A stretch of DNA of 33,071 bases from Erwinia oleae (GTDB taxonomy: Bacteria > Pseudomonadota > Gammaproteobacteria > Enterobacterales > Enterobacteriaceae): positions 1 to 33,071 of the forward strand of contig NZ_JNVB01000048.1 of assembly GCF_000770305.1 (NCBI RefSeq), in the 5' to 3' direction. The notes beneath the pieces were generated by a model. That model saw nothing but the letters and a program-made list of their open reading frames with translations. It did not search any database and had not been told where the DNA came from. Shown here piece after piece: positions 19,651-30,849 of the stretch; position 1 is the first letter of the stretch; each line of letters begins with the position of its first letter. The position numbers were made by a program, and so were the translations under genes.

Positions 19651-20994
19651 TTAGCGATAGCGTTTTGTCGGGCTAATTTGATCCTGTTCAGCGAGCCAGG
19701 CGAGCTTTTCACCAATCTTGCCCTCCAGCCCGCGTGCGGTCGGCTGGTAGTATCGGGTGAAGGCCATCTCAGGCGGAAAGTAATCCTCTCCAGCCGCATA
19801 GGCGTTAGGCTCATCGTGTGCGTAACGATACTCTGCGCCCAGGCCCATCTCTTTCATCAATTTTGTGGGCGCATTTCGCAGGTGTTCAGGCACGTCGAAA
19901 TCCGCTTTTTCGCGCGCGTCGCGCATCGCGGCTTTAAAAGCGGTATAAACGGCGTTGCTTTTCGGCGCGCAGGCAAGATAGACAATCGCCTGCGCAATGG
20001 CCCGCTCGCCTTCGGCCGGCCCGACGCGGGTGAAACAGTCCCAGGCGGAAATTGCCACCTGCATGCCGCGCGGATCCGCGTTGCCGACGTCTTCCGAGGC
20101 AATCGCCAGCAGCCGACGCGCCACGTAAAGCGGATCGCCACCTGCGGTAATAATGCGTGCGTACCAATAGAGCGCGGCGTCTGGCGCAGAGCCGCGCACG
20201 GATTTATGCAGCGCAGAGATGAGGTCGTAATACCTGTCGCCTTTGTTATCGAATCTGGCACTGCGCTCACCGGACACTTCATTCAGCAGTGCGGGGGTCA
20301 GTTCACGCTTGCCTTTGCTGTCTGCCTCGGCCATATCGGCCATCATTTCCAGCGTGTTCAACGCGCGTCGCGCGTCGCCGTTGACCAGTTCGGCAATCAT
20401 CCGGCGCGTGTTTTCCGGCAGCACGATGTCGCCGCCGTTGTAGCCCCGCTCGCCGTCGTTCATCGCCTGATCCAGCACCTTTTCGATATCGTCGCTGGTG
20501 AGGGATTTCAGCAGATAAACGCGCGCGCGTGAGAGCAGCGCCGAATTCAGTTCAAAGGAGGGATTTTCAGTGGTGGCACCAATAAAGGTGATGGTGCCGT
20601 CCTCAATGTGCGGCAGGAACGCGTCCTGCTGACTTTTATTGAAGCGATGCACCTCATCCACAAACAGGATGGTGCGGCGTCCCGCATTGCGGTTCTGCCG
20701 CGCGCGCTCAATGGCTTCGCGGATCTCTTTCACTCCCGACGTGACCGCCGAAATGCGCTCCACGTCGGCCTGGCCGTAGCGACCAATGATCTCCGCCAGC
20801 GTCGTTTTCCCCGTGCCCGGCGGCCCCCACAAAATCATCGAATGCAGATGCCCCGCTTCTATAGCGCGCGGCAGCGGCTTACCCGGCGCCAGCAGATGCT
20901 GCTGACCGATATATTCCGCCAGCGTACGTGGCCGCATTCGCGCGGCCAGTGGCTGGAATTCATTATGGGAAAAATCAAGTGGCAGGTTACTCAC
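19651..20994 (-). CDS. rarA: Replication-associated recombination protein A (AAA+ ATPase, MgsA/WRNIP1 family)
   Basis: RarA is a clamp-loader-like AAA+ ATPase that acts at stalled replication forks and single-stranded DNA gaps. The 447 residues equal the E. coli length. Walker A is GPPGTGKT at 57-64, Walker [11 protein letters not shown] at 109-118, and sensor 1 GATTENPSF at 139-147. The C-terminal tetramerisation region holds the family segment [19 protein letters not shown]. The start codon is GTG at 20994. Its Shine-Dalgarno (TGAGG) contains the lolA stop codon TGA, seven bases separate the genes, and translation is probably coupled. Co-transcription with lolA is the usual enterobacterial arrangement. 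Confidence 0.97.
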   Translation of the reverse strand: MSNLPLDFSHNEFQPLAARMRPRTLAEYIGQQHLLAPGKPLPRAIEAGHLHSMILWGPPGTGKTTLAEIIGRYGQADVERISAVTSGVKEIREAIERARQNRNAGRRTILFVDEVHRFNKSQQDAFLPHIEDGTITFIGATTENPSFELNSALLSRARVYLLKSLTSDDIEKVLDQAMNDGERGYNGGDIVLPENTRRMIAELVNGDARRALNTLEMMADMAEADSKGKRELTPALLNEVSGERSARFDNKGDRYYDLISALHKSVRGSAPDAALYWYARIITAGGDPLYVARRLLAIASEDVGNADPRGMQVAISAWDCFTRVGPAEGERAIAQAIVYLACAPKSNAVYTAFKAAMRDAREKADFDVPEHLRNAPTKLMKEMGLGAEYRYAHDEPNAYAAGEDYFPPEMAFTRYYQPTARGLEGKIGEKLAWLAEQDQISPTKRYR

Positions 20995-21001
20995 GCAAAC
21001 C

Positions 21002-21613
21002 TCACTTACGCTGGTCGTCCAGCGTCACGCCTTTGGGCGGCGTAAACTGAAATTTGTCCGCGCTGACCGCACCGTTCTGCTGGCTTTTCAGCGTGTAGCT
21101 GCTGCGCTGACCGTCCTGCTCTATCGCACTGAACTGGTTGATGGTGCCGTTAGAAGAAACGTTTATCGTAAACTGTTTCAGGTTGCCATCGGCCGCTTTC
21201 GGGGTCAGCTCAAAGTTATCGCCAAGCTGTTTAATGTTGTACTGTTTCCAGTCACTGTTCTGGTTACGGGCAATCAGCATAAAAGGCGTATTGCTTGTCG
21301 CGTCTTTCAGCCAGGTTGCGCTCACCTGCTCGACAAAGGGATTATAAAACCACAGCGTTTTACCGTCGGAAATAATGACGCTTTCATCCGGCGCGGTCAT
21401 GTGCCAGTTGAAAAGATTAGGACGCTTAACCCACAGTTCACCCTCGCCATCCTGTACCGACTGGCCGCCGCCGTCGGTGACTTTCTGCGTGAAGCTGGCA
21501 TGGAACGTTTTGACTTTATCCAGGCGCTGCTGCAAATCAGAGGAAGCATCCGCCAGAACGCTGGCAGAAGAAAAAGCGGCAATCATACAGCATGACATCA
21601 GTAGTTTTTTCAT
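21002..21613 (-). CDS. lolA: Outer-membrane lipoprotein carrier protein LolA
   Basis: Periplasmic chaperone that takes lipoproteins from LolCDE at the inner membrane and hands them to LolB at the outer membrane. The 203-residue precursor equals the E. coli length. A signal peptide is visible, with KK at positions 2-3, a hydrophobic core and a cleavage site after VLA at residue 21, leaving a 182-residue mature chain starting [10 protein letters not shown]. The half-barrel family segments [15 protein letters not shown] and [13 protein letters not shown] are present. The ATG at 21613 follows AAAGGA about eight bases upstream. It is the first gene of the lolA-rarA unit, downstream of ftsK and its terminator. 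Confidence 0.97.
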   Translation of the reverse strand: MKKLLMSCCMIAAFSSASVLADASSDLQQRLDKVKTFHASFTQKVTDGGGQSVQDGEGELWVKRPNLFNWHMTAPDESVIISDGKTLWFYNPFVEQVSATWLKDATSNTPFMLIARNQNSDWKQYNIKQLGDNFELTPKAADGNLKQFTINVSSNGTINQFSAIEQDGQRSSYTLKSQQNGAVSADKFQFTPPKGVTLDDQRK

Positions 21614-21752
21614 TACGGCATCCTTTTTAAAACGCTTTTATCCCGATAGCGGGGGCGCATTCGTCGATAACTGTAGCCAGGCCAGCGCCATTTCAACAGA
21701 AGATTACGCTGAATGACGCTGGCAATATAAGAGGTTATGGGTGTCATGAAGC

Positions 21753-21784
21753 AAAAAATCAACGGGCCGGATAAATCCGGCCCG
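21753..21784 (-). terminator. Rho-independent terminator of ftsK
   Basis: Nine-bp stem CGGGCCGGA / TCCGGCCCG with a TAAA loop (21763-21784). On the minus strand it is followed by TTGATTTTTT. It begins 20 bp after the ftsK stop, upstream of lolA. Confidence 0.88.
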
Positions 21785-21804
21785 TCAGCGGCAGTAAAAC
21801 TCTC

Positions 21805-24800
21805 TTATCTGCTAATTTCATGCGGCGGAGGAGACAACACCTCGCGGTTACCGTTGTGACCCGGCGAAGAGACAATGCTCTGCGCTTCCATCTGTTCGAT
21901 AATACGTGCTGCACGGTTATAGCCAATGCGGAACTGACGCTGCACGCCGGAGATAGACGCGCGACGCTTTTCAACCACAAAGGCCACCGCCTGATCGAAC
22001 AACGGATCGAGTTCCTCGTCGCCATCCAGCCCCGCGCCGCCGCTTTCGCTCTCTTCACCGGCGGTAATGCTGTCGATATACTGCGGACGACCGCGCGCTT
22101 TCCAGTCCTGCACAACCGCATGAACTTCCTGGTCGCGTACAAACGCGCCGTGAACACGCACCGGCATTGAGGAATTTGGCGGCATATAGAGCATGTCGCC
22201 CATCCCAAGCAGTGATTCCGCACCCGCCTGGTCAAGGATGGTGCGCGAGTCAATTTTGCTGGATACGGTAAAGGCAATGCGCGTTGGAATGTTGGCTTTG
22301 ATCAGGCCGGTAATCACATCCACCGACGGACGCTGCGTCGCCAGCACCAGATGGATACCCGCCGCACGCGCCTTCTGCGCCAGACGCGCAATCAGCTCTT
22401 CAACCTTTTTACCCACCGCCATCATCAGATCGGCAAATTCATCAACCAGCACCACAATGTAAGGCAGTTTTTCCAGTACCGGCGGCGTGGCGTCCATGCT
22501 GTCGCCCGGCTTCCAGAACGGATCCGGGATCGGACGGCCCATCGCCTCAGCCTGCGCCACCTTCTCGTTATAACCGGCAAGGTTACGCACGCCGAGCGCC
22601 GACATCAGTTTATAGCGCCTTTCCATCTCGCCGACGCTCCAGCGCAGCGCGTTGGCCGCATCTTTCATGTCGGTAACAACTTCGGTCAGCAGATGAGGAA
22701 TGCCTTCGTAAACCGACAGCTCAAGCATCTTCGGATCGATCATGATAAAGCGCACCTCTTCCGGAGTGGCTTTATACAGCATGCTGATGATCATCGCGTT
22801 AACGCCGACCGATTTACCTGAGCCAGTGGTACCCGCGACCAGCAGGTGCGGCATCTTCGCCAGATCGGCCACAACCGGCTGTCCGGCGATATCTTTACCC
22901 AGCACCACCGACAGCGGCGACGGATTGTCGCGGAACTTCGGGCACTCCAGCACTTCGCGCATGTAAACGGTCTGACGATGTTTGTTAGGCAACTCCAGGC
23001 CGACATAGGGCTTACCGGGAATGACTTCAACCACGCGAACCGCCACGGCAGAAAGCGAACGGGCCAGATCGCGGGAAAGATTTGAAATACGTGCGGCCTT
23101 CACGCCCGGCGCAAGATCCAACTCATAACGAGTGATCACCGGGCCAGGAGAAATGCCGACCACTTCGGCTTTGACGCGATAATCTGCCAGCCGCGCCTCA
23201 ACAAGGCGGGCCGTTTGCTCCAGCGCAAGCTCATCAACCGGCTCCGCCTCAACCGGCGGCGCGGTGAGCAGATCCAGCGTGGGAAGCGGCGTGGTGGGTT
23301 TTTCCAGCGGCTGCTCATGGCGAACCAGAAAAGGATGGAACAGGCTATCGGCCGCTGGCGGTTTCGGCGCCTCGGGCTGTACGGCGGCCGGCTGCTGTGG
23401 CGCAGGCTCAGGGCGCTGCTGCTGCCATTGCGTTTGCTGCGCTGCGAGAGGCGCGGCATCCGCTTCCGGCGCCGCCGGGAGCGTGAACAGCGGCTCGCTT
23501 GGGCCATCGTCCACCAAATCGTCCATCGGTGAAAAGTCGAACGCGCCAGCGGTATCCAGCGAAAAAGTGGGCGCTTCGGCCGCTTTTTCGTCGTCGTAAC
23601 GCTGCTGTTGCTGAGCGGCAAATTCACGAGCCAGCGCGGCCTGCTGAAGCGCATCGTCGTCAGGAGCCGACACTTCTTCGCCATAGCGTGCCTGCTGCTG
23701 CGCCATAAAGGCCTCGCGCAGGTGTGCTTCTTCCAGCGCATCGGCATCATTGACGTTAGCGGGCGCAACCGGCGCACGCTGTTCTGCTTCTTTCGCTTTT
23801 TCCTCGGCTACGCGTTGGGAAGGTAATTTGATGCCATACGATGCCAGTTCGCGCCGCGTGGGCAGCTTAACCGGATTCGGACGTGGCAGAGAGGGGCCAA
23901 TCCCCTTCTTGACCTGCGGATTGCTCTCTTCACTGGTCGCGCTGAATGCAGGCATAAAGGTGATGGCTGCGGCAGAGGCGGCGGCGACGCTGGCGGTATC
24001 ATTCAGGTCGGCAGCGTTACTGATGATGTCAGCAGGCTGCGAGGCGGCCGCCGTTGAGAAATCAAATGGCGACGCGGATGCGGCGTCGCGCCAGTTCCCC
24101 ATACGGGGCGCATCGTCTTCTTCTGCTTTTACGGGAACAGAAGGCGCTGGCGTTTCTGCCGGAACGTCAAAACGGTAAAGTTCGGGCTTCTCGTCAACGG
24201 GGGCGATAGTCGGCGAAATAACGCTTTCGACTGGCGCAGCTTCAGGCGAGACCTTTACGCTGTCCGGCTGCGGTCTGGTCAGCAGAACGTCATCCTCTGG
24301 CATCTGCGCGGGCGCAACCGGCACATCGTGCGTCTGCGGCGGCGCAGCTAACAGAACGTCATCGTCCTGCGCTTTTTTCGGTGCGGCCAACAGCGGATCG
24401 TCTTCAGTGGACGGTTTCAGAAGCGGTTCAGCGTCATCAACGTATTCTTCGTCTTCTTCGTCTTCTTCCCAGCGTTCGTCGCGGCGGGAGCGGTTGCTGG
24501 CAAAGGTCAGTACGCCCATTACCGCGCCGCCGATCTTCTCGGCAATGGTCAACCATGACCAGCCGGTATAGAGCGTCAGGCCCGCCGCCCATACCACGAG
24601 CAGCGTCAGCGTGCCGCCGGGGCCGTTAAACCACGGCACCATCGCGCTGCTGATCAGGCTGCCGATAACGCCGCCGGAGGCAAAATACCAGATATCATCA
24701 GCATTCAGTGCTGCCAGCCCACAGGAGGTCACCACCAGCGCCAGCACGCCGATAAGCCGAAGCGAGACGGCGAAATAGTCGATATAGTCCTGTGAATGGC

Positions 24801-25101
24801 GCTGCCTGAACGTTATCCAGCACAGGCCAAGTATGACCGGAGGAATGGCGTAGGCCATCACGCCAAAGATGAAAAACAGCGTATCGGCCAGCCAGGCGCC
24901 AATGCCGCCGCCCAGATTATGGATAGGTTCATGCCAGGCGGTTTGCGACCAGCTTGGATCGGAAGGATTGAAGCTCAGCAACGCGACCATCAGATAGACG
25001 GCGAAAAGAGCGACAATGATCAACAGCGCTTCCAGCAGGCGACGCCCGCTGCTCAGTGGCTGTAGGGAAACTTCTTTATCTTCTGTGTATTCCTGGCTCA
25101 A
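21805..25101 (-). CDS. ftsK: DNA translocase FtsK with shortened linker
   Basis: Division-associated double-stranded DNA pump that clears chromosome dimers at the septum and activates XerCD at dif. The N-terminal membrane domain (1-200) has four hydrophobic helices with the motifs [20 protein letters not shown] and [13 protein letters not shown]. The linker covers about 205-610. The motor domain shows Walker A GTTGSGKS at 757-764 and Walker [10 protein letters not shown] at 883-891. The gamma winged helix (about 1030-1090) includes [20 protein letters not shown], which reads polar KOPS sites. The protein has 1098 residues against 1329 in E. coli, and the difference is in the linker. The start is TTG at 25101, supported by TGGAGAGA upstream and the conserved [11 protein letters not shown]. 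It lies 119 bp after lrp on the same strand. Confidence 0.97.
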   Translation of the reverse strand: MSQEYTEDKEVSLQPLSSGRRLLEALLIIVALFAVYLMVALLSFNPSDPSWSQTAWHEPIHNLGGGIGAWLADTLFFIFGVMAYAIPPVILGLCWITFRQRHSQDYIDYFAVSLRLIGVLALVVTSCGLAALNADDIWYFASGGVIGSLISSAMVPWFNGPGGTLTLLVVWAAGLTLYTGWSWLTIAEKIGGAVMGVLTFASNRSRRDERWEEDEEDEEYVDDAEPLLKPSTEDDPLLAAPKKAQDDDVLLAAPPQTHDVPVAPAQMPEDDVLLTRPQPDSVKVSPEAAPVESVISPTIAPVDEKPELYRFDVPAETPAPSVPVKAEEDDAPRMGNWRDAASASPFDFSTAAASQPADIISNAADLNDTASVAAASAAAITFMPAFSATSEESNPQVKKGIGPSLPRPNPVKLPTRRELASYGIKLPSQRVAEEKAKEAEQRAPVAPANVNDADALEEAHLREAFMAQQQARYGEEVSAPDDDALQQAALAREFAAQQQQRYDDEKAAEAPTFSLDTAGAFDFSPMDDLVDDGPSEPLFTLPAAPEADAAPLAAQQTQWQQQRPEPAPQQPAAVQPEAPKPPAADSLFHPFLVRHEQPLEKPTTPLPTLDLLTAPPVEAEPVDELALEQTARLVEARLADYRVKAEVVGISPGPVITRYELDLAPGVKAARISNLSRDLARSLSAVAVRVVEVIPGKPYVGLELPNKHRQTVYMREVLECPKFRDNPSPLSVVLGKDIAGQPVVADLAKMPHLLVAGTTGSGKSVGVNAMIISMLYKATPEEVRFIMIDPKMLELSVYEGIPHLLTEVVTDMKDAANALRWSVGEMERRYKLMSALGVRNLAGYNEKVAQAEAMGRPIPDPFWKPGDSMDATPPVLEKLPYIVVLVDEFADLMMAVGKKVEELIARLAQKARAAGIHLVLATQRPSVDVITGLIKANIPTRIAFTVSSKIDSRTILDQAGAESLLGMGDMLYMPPNSSMPVRVHGAFVRDQEVHAVVQDWKARGRPQYIDSITAGEESESGGAGLDGDEELDPLFDQAVAFVVEKRRASISGVQRQFRIGYNRAARIIEQMEAQSIVSSPGHNGNREVLSPPPHEISR

Positions 25102-25220
25102 GAGTTCTCTCCAGGTGCCTGTAAACTATGAAGGCAACAGCGCCGGACGTTGCCGACGCTGAACCTGTATGAATTCACAGGAGTGTACCGAAATCTGACA
25201 GCAATTGCACCTGCCCTCTT

Positions 25221-25715
25221 TTAGCGCGTTTTAATCACTAAGCGATTACTTTGCTTCACTTCTTCCATCACCACATAGGTGCGGGTGTCGTTGACGCCCG
25301 GCAGACGGAGCAGGGTTTCGCCCAGCAGTTTACGATAGGCAGACATATCCGGCACGCGCGTTTTAAGCAGATAGTCGAAATCACCGGAAACAAGGTGACA
25401 CTCTTGAGTTTCCTCAAGTTTTTGCACCGCGGCATTAAATTGTTCAAATACATCCGGCGCGCCACGATTCAGAGTAATCTCAACGAAGACCAGCAATGAC
25501 GCATCCAGATAGTGCGGATTTAACTGCGCGGTGTAGCCCAGTATAAATCCCTGCCTTTCAAGGCGACGCACGCGCTCCAGACAAGGCGTCGGCGACAGCC
25601 CTACCCGTTTAGACAGTTCGACATTAGAAATTCGTCCGTCTTTTTGTAGTTCATTCAGAATGTTACGGTCAATTCTGTCGAGATCTTTACCGGGTCGTTT
25701 TTTATTGTCTACCAT
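25221..25715 (-). CDS. lrp: Leucine-responsive regulatory protein
   Basis: Global feast-famine regulator of amino-acid metabolism, transport and fimbriae, acting as octamers and hexadecamers that wrap DNA. The 164 residues equal the E. coli length and are nearly identical. The N-terminal helix-turn-helix lies about 30-50 (VELSKRVGLSPTPCLERVRRL), and the C-terminal RAM ligand-binding domain ends in YVVMEEVKQSNRLVIKTR. The ATG at 25715 has AAGAGAGA about eight bases upstream. It is divergent from trxB across 510 bp, which allows for the long leader and autoregulatory region known in E. coli. Confidence 0.99.
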   Translation of the reverse strand: MVDNKKRPGKDLDRIDRNILNELQKDGRISNVELSKRVGLSPTPCLERVRRLERQGFILGYTAQLNPHYLDASLLVFVEITLNRGAPDVFEQFNAAVQKLEETQECHLVSGDFDYLLKTRVPDMSAYRKLLGETLLRLPGVNDTRTYVVMEEVKQSNRLVIKTR

Positions 25716-25819
25716 TATTATTGTCTCTCTTAATGCTATCCCTTTACCTGCCGTACCCTGATGCGCCAGGGTTGTTTAGGTGAAGACTAACGCCTGCTGC
25801 GATTAACACGCCCATCCGT

Positions 25820-25853
25820 ATGACGCATGCTGCCTGTCCGCCGCATGCGTCAT
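25820..25853. repeat. Inverted repeat upstream of lrp
   Basis: Perfect 11-bp arms ATGACGCATGC / GCATGCGTCAT separated by 12 bases, 105-138 bp upstream of the lrp start codon. In RNA it would form a stem in the lrp leader; in DNA it could be an operator. No U-run follows on either strand, so it is not an obvious terminator. Confidence 0.7.
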
Positions 25854-26041
25854 GACCAATGACAGACTGAGATTATTCGGCCTGAAGACTCGCGCATGCC
25901 AGAAACCTGCCCGAATTGCCTGAATACGCTCCGCTTCACTGACTGTTTTCGCAAAACATCAGCCGATTGTCAAAGCAAAACAGCTTAAATCAGTACAACG
26001 TGCCAGATACATCCCTTCCCGACTGTTTTTAAATAAATATT

Positions 26042-26142
26042 TTTACCTTTTTGCACCATCAGACATCATTGTATGCACGCTGGTGGCGCACCGCTCCCCA
26101 TCGTGGCACGATAGGAAATTGGTTTACCCTTTTGCACCCATC
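26042..26142. repeat. Imperfect direct repeats upstream of trxB
   Basis: TTTACCTTTTTGCACC-ATC (26042-26060) recurs as TTTACCCTTTTGCACCCATC (26123-26142), differing by one substitution and one inserted C, 81 bp apart (nearly eight helical turns). This looks like paired protein-binding sites on the same face of the helix. The regulator is unknown to me. Confidence 0.6.
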
Positions 26143-26204
26143 GTTAACAAAATCGCACAATACTTTTTTTGCCAGGGTAAATTCCTTACAATCGAAAACA
26201 ATAA

Positions 26205-27194
<990 letters not shown>

Positions 27195-27223
27195 GTTGTT
27201 AAAATGATGTATCAACCTTCCCC

Positions 27224-27250
27224 AAGGCGGCCGCAACAGGTCGCCTTTTT
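27224..27250 (+). terminator. Rho-independent terminator of trxB
   Basis: Stem AAGGCGGCC / GGTCGCCTT (9 bp with one G-T pair, 6-base loop) followed by a T run, 30 bp after the trxB stop. Confidence 0.8.
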
Positions 27251-27324
27251 ATTTGCCTCATTGTACCATTAGCCACTTTCTCCTCCGTTCAAATCAGGAA
27301 CGGCTTCCCGCTTACCGGTAGATG

Positions 27325-29094
27325 ATGGACAGAACACGGCAGCAACAGCTACTTCGCTGGTTAAAAAGTCAGAGCTCGCAGGGTAAACGCTGGTTACAGT
27401 TGACGAAAGTGCTGGGCATGCTCAGCGCCCTGCTTATTGTCTGTCAGGCCTGGCTGCTGGCTTCATTGCTTCAGGCGCTGATTGTCGCAGGCACGCCGCG
27501 CGCCGAATTGCTCACGTCCTTCGCTTTGCTGCTGGCCTGTTTTCTGCTGCGCGCGCTGCTGGCATGGGCGCGCGAAAAAGTCGGGTTCGAATACGGGCGC
27601 GCTATTCGTCAGGCGCTGCGGCGCACCGTGCTCGACAGGCTGAACGCGCTTGGCCCGGCGTGGATCCAGGGTAAGCCCGCCGGAAGCTGGGCAACGCTGC
27701 TGCTGGAACAGATCGACGACATGCAGGATTACTATGCGCGTTATCAGCCACAGATGCTGCTGGCGGTATTTATTCCCTGCGCAATTTTGCTGGCGCTGTT
27801 CCCTGTTAACTGGGCAGCCGGGCTGATTTTAGTGGCAACGGCTCCGCTGATCCCGTTATTCATGGCGCTGGTGGGTATGGGCGCCGCCGATGCCAACCGA
27901 CGCAATTTTAAAGCGCTGGCGCGCCTCAGCGGCTATTTTCTCGATCGTTTACAGGGGCTTGAAACGCTTCGCCTGTTTCACCGTGGGGAAGCGGAGCGCG
28001 TACATATTCAGCGCGCCTCGCAGGATTTTCGTCAACGAACGATGGACGTGCTGCGGCTCGCGTTTCTCTCCTCCGCGGTACTGGAATTTTTTGCCTCGCT
28101 GTCGATTGCCGTGGTGGCGGTTTACTTCGGATTCTCCTACCTTGGCGAACTCAATTTTGGTCATTACGGCGCTGGCGTCACGCTCTTCGCCGGCTTTCTG
28201 GCGCTGATCCTCGCACCTGAGTTTTTCCAGCCGCTGCGCGACATGGGCGCGTTTTATCATGCCAAAGCGCAGGCGGTGGGCGGCGCGGAAGCGCTTGAAG
28301 CGTTTCTTAATGCAGAAATCGCCTCGCCGATCCGTCAGGGCAGGCAAACTTTTAACGCTGACGCGAACATGTCAATTCACGCTGACAACCTGACCATAAC
28401 CAGCGTCGGCGGAACCGTGCTGGCGGGGCCGCTGAATTTTCACATTGCGCCCGGCAGGCGCGTGGCGCTGGTCGGTCAAAGCGGCGCGGGGAAAACCTCA
28501 CTGCTCAACGTGCTGCTTGGCTATCTTCCCTATCAGGGATCATTACAGATTAACGGCGTCGAACTGCGCGATATTTCGCCGTCCTTCTGGCAGCAACAGC
28601 TTGCCTGGGTCGGGCAGAATCCACATCTGCCTGCTGATACGCTGCGTGAGAACATCGTGATGAACGGCACAGAAGACGGCAGCAGGCTCGAGGGTATCGT
28701 TGAGCAGGCGGGCGTTGCAGAGTTTTTGCCTGACTTGTCCAATGGCCTCGACAGCAAAATCGGCGAGCAGGCGGGCAATCTTTCAGTCGGCCAGGCGCAG
28801 CGCATTGCCGTGGCGCGTGCGCTTTATAAATCCTGCCGTCTACTGCTGCTCGACGAACCGGGCGCCAGCCTTGACCGCCGCAGCGAGCAACACGTCAATC
28901 AGGCGCTGCTGGATGCCTCTTTCCAACAAACCACCCTGCTGATAACCCATCAGCTCGACCGTCTGCATGAGTGGGACGAGGTGTGGCTGATGCGTGAAGG
29001 CAAAATTATTCAACAGGGAACGTATGAGCAGCTTTCACAACGGCCCGGCGCGTTTAACACCCTGATGACGCACCGGCAGGAGACTATTCAATGA
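27325..29094 (+). CDS. cydD: Heterodimeric thiol ABC exporter subunit CydD
   Basis: CydD pairs with CydC in the inner membrane to form the ABC transporter needed for assembly of cytochrome bd oxidase. It has been described as exporting glutathione and cysteine, and heme-related roles have also been reported. From the second of two adjacent ATGs (27325) it has 589 residues (E. coli 588); the first (27322) adds one Met. Six membrane helices are followed by an ATPase with Walker A GQSGAGKTS (about 384), signature LSVGQAQRIA (about 486) and Walker B LLLLDEPGASLD (about 506). The segment VGMGAADANRRNF is typical of CydD. The stop overlaps the cydC start as ATGA, so translation is coupled. Confidence 0.96.
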   Translation: MDRTRQQQLLRWLKSQSSQGKRWLQLTKVLGMLSALLIVCQAWLLASLLQALIVAGTPRAELLTSFALLLACFLLRALLAWAREKVGFEYGRAIRQALRRTVLDRLNALGPAWIQGKPAGSWATLLLEQIDDMQDYYARYQPQMLLAVFIPCAILLALFPVNWAAGLILVATAPLIPLFMALVGMGAADANRRNFKALARLSGYFLDRLQGLETLRLFHRGEAERVHIQRASQDFRQRTMDVLRLAFLSSAVLEFFASLSIAVVAVYFGFSYLGELNFGHYGAGVTLFAGFLALILAPEFFQPLRDMGAFYHAKAQAVGGAEALEAFLNAEIASPIRQGRQTFNADANMSIHADNLTITSVGGTVLAGPLNFHIAPGRRVALVGQSGAGKTSLLNVLLGYLPYQGSLQINGVELRDISPSFWQQQLAWVGQNPHLPADTLRENIVMNGTEDGSRLEGIVEQAGVAEFLPDLSNGLDSKIGEQAGNLSVGQAQRIAVARALYKSCRLLLLDEPGASLDRRSEQHVNQALLDASFQQTTLLITHQLDRLHEWDEVWLMREGKIIQQGTYEQLSQRPGAFNTLMTHRQETIQ

Positions 29095-30818
29095 AGGTTC
29101 TGGCGCCTTTTTTAGCGCTTTATCGACGTCACCTCTGGCGGCTTTCGCTGGGGATAGTGCTGGCGATTGTCACCCTGCTGGCCAGTATTGGCCTGCTGAC
29201 GCTGTCAGGCTGGTTTCTGGCCGCCTCATCGCTGGCGGGCCTGGCAGGACTCTACACCTTCAATTATATGCTGCCTGCCGCAGGCGTACGCGGCGCGGCC
29301 ATTATTCGCACCGCCGCACGCTATTTTGAGCGTCTGGTCAGCCATGACGGCACTTTCAGGGTGCTGGAACACCTGCGCGTGTTCACCTTCAGTAAGCTGA
29401 TGCCGCTGTCGCCTGCGGGCCTGAGCCGCTATCAACAGGGCGAACTGCTTAATCGTCTGGTGGCGGACGTGGATACCCTCGATCACCTCTATTTGCGCGT
29501 GATCTCTCCGCTGGCGGGCGCGCTGCTGGTCACGGTTGTGGTCACCGTCGGCCTGAGCTGGCTCGATATGCCGCTGGCCCTGACGCTGGGCGGTATCATG
29601 CTGCTGACCATACTGCTGTTGCCGCCGCTGTTTTATCGTGCGGGACGGCCCGCAGGCGAAGCCATTGCCCGGCTACGGGGCGAGTATCGTTCACAGCTCA
29701 CCCGCTGGCTACGCGGGCAGACGGAACTGACGCTGTATGGTGCAGAATCCGACTTCCGCGCCAGGCTGGACAAAACAGAAGCGCAGTGGTTGCAGGCGCA
29801 ACAGCGGCAGGCAGGGCTTTCCGGTTTTTCTGTTGCGCTGTTAACTATTATCACCGGCTGCACCCTGGTGTTGATGCTGTGGCTGGCGGCGGGCGGCGTT
29901 GGCGCACAAACGCAGCCCGGCGCGCTGATTGCCCTGTTCGTATTTTGTACGCTGGCGGCGTTTGAAGCACTTGCGCCGGTCGGCGGCGCTTTTCAGCACC
30001 TTGGGCAGGTGATGGCCTCGGCCCGGCGCATCACGCAGATTCTCTCTCAGACGCCGGCGGTGCAATTTCCCGGGGGGCGTAGCGGGGATTTAGCCAGCGT
30101 CAGCCTGTCGCTGCGCGACGTCAGCTTTAGCTACGACGCGGGCAACGCGGCCCTGCATCATTTCACCCTCGACGTCGCTCGCGGCGAACACATTGCGCTA
30201 CTCGGCCGCACCGGCTGCGGAAAATCAACCCTGCTTCAGCTGTTAACCCGCGGCCGGGACGCACAGGCCGGAGCAATCCTGCTTAACGGCAGGCCCCTGA
30301 GCCAGATTGATGAAGCCTCGCTTCGCGCCGCCACCAGCGTGGTGACGCAGCGCGTGCATCTGTTTAGCGCCACGCTGCGCGATAATCTTTTGCTGGCATC
30401 GCCCGCCAGCAGCGACGCGCAGCTGTGCGAGGTGCTTCAGCAGGTTGGCCTTCAGACGCTGCTCAAGGATCGCCAGGGACTGAATGCGTGGCTGGGCGAA
30501 GGCGGCAGGCAGCTTTCCGGCGGCGAACTGCGCCGTCTGGCACTTGCCCGAGCACTGCTCCACGACGGCAGCCTTCTGTTACTGGATGAGCCCACAGAGG
30601 GGCTCGACGCGGAAACCGAGCGCCATATATTGTCGCTGCTGCGCGAGGTTGCCAGAAACAAAACGCTGATCATGGTGACGCATCGTCTTCAGGGGCTGCA
30701 CCACTTCGATAAAATTTGCGTTATGGATAACGGACAGATCCTTGAGCAGGGAAATCATGCTGAGTTAATCGCAAAACGCGGACGCTACTGGTATTTTCAT
30801 CAGCGGTTTACGCTATAG
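29091..30818 (+). CDS. cydC: Heterodimeric thiol ABC exporter subunit CydC
   Basis: Partner of CydD in the CydDC exporter at the inner membrane. The 575 residues are close to the E. coli length (573, from memory). Membrane helices occupy about 1-300. The ATPase has Walker [10 protein letters not shown] (about 372), signature [16 protein letters not shown] (about 474), Walker [13 protein letters not shown] (about 496) and the switch His in MVTHRL. The ATG at 29091 lies within the four-base overlap with cydD. It is followed by aat after 31 bp without a terminator, so aat probably receives cydDC read-through. Confidence 0.97.
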   Translation: MKVLAPFLALYRRHLWRLSLGIVLAIVTLLASIGLLTLSGWFLAASSLAGLAGLYTFNYMLPAAGVRGAAIIRTAARYFERLVSHDGTFRVLEHLRVFTFSKLMPLSPAGLSRYQQGELLNRLVADVDTLDHLYLRVISPLAGALLVTVVVTVGLSWLDMPLALTLGGIMLLTILLLPPLFYRAGRPAGEAIARLRGEYRSQLTRWLRGQTELTLYGAESDFRARLDKTEAQWLQAQQRQAGLSGFSVALLTIITGCTLVLMLWLAAGGVGAQTQPGALIALFVFCTLAAFEALAPVGGAFQHLGQVMASARRITQILSQTPAVQFPGGRSGDLASVSLSLRDVSFSYDAGNAALHHFTLDVARGEHIALLGRTGCGKSTLLQLLTRGRDAQAGAILLNGRPLSQIDEASLRAATSVVTQRVHLFSATLRDNLLLASPASSDAQLCEVLQQVGLQTLLKDRQGLNAWLGEGGRQLSGGELRRLALARALLHDGSLLLLDEPTEGLDAETERHILSLLREVARNKTLIMVTHRLQGLHHFDKICVMDNGQILEQGNHAELIAKRGRYWYFHQRFTL

Positions 30819-30849
30819 TCATAGCTCTCATACGACTGAGATTTTCAAC

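Noticed and set aside
19678-20532. 284-residue open frame on the plus strand opposite rarA
   Set aside because: It lies wholly antisense to a highly conserved gene, has no recognisable domain or ribosome binding site, and its length follows from the GC-rich codon pattern of rarA.
26013-26020. GGGAAGGG (KOPS-type octamer) near lrp as a chromosome-orientation signal
   Set aside because: One octamer match in 33 kb carries little information on its own, so it is recorded only as part of the intergenic description.
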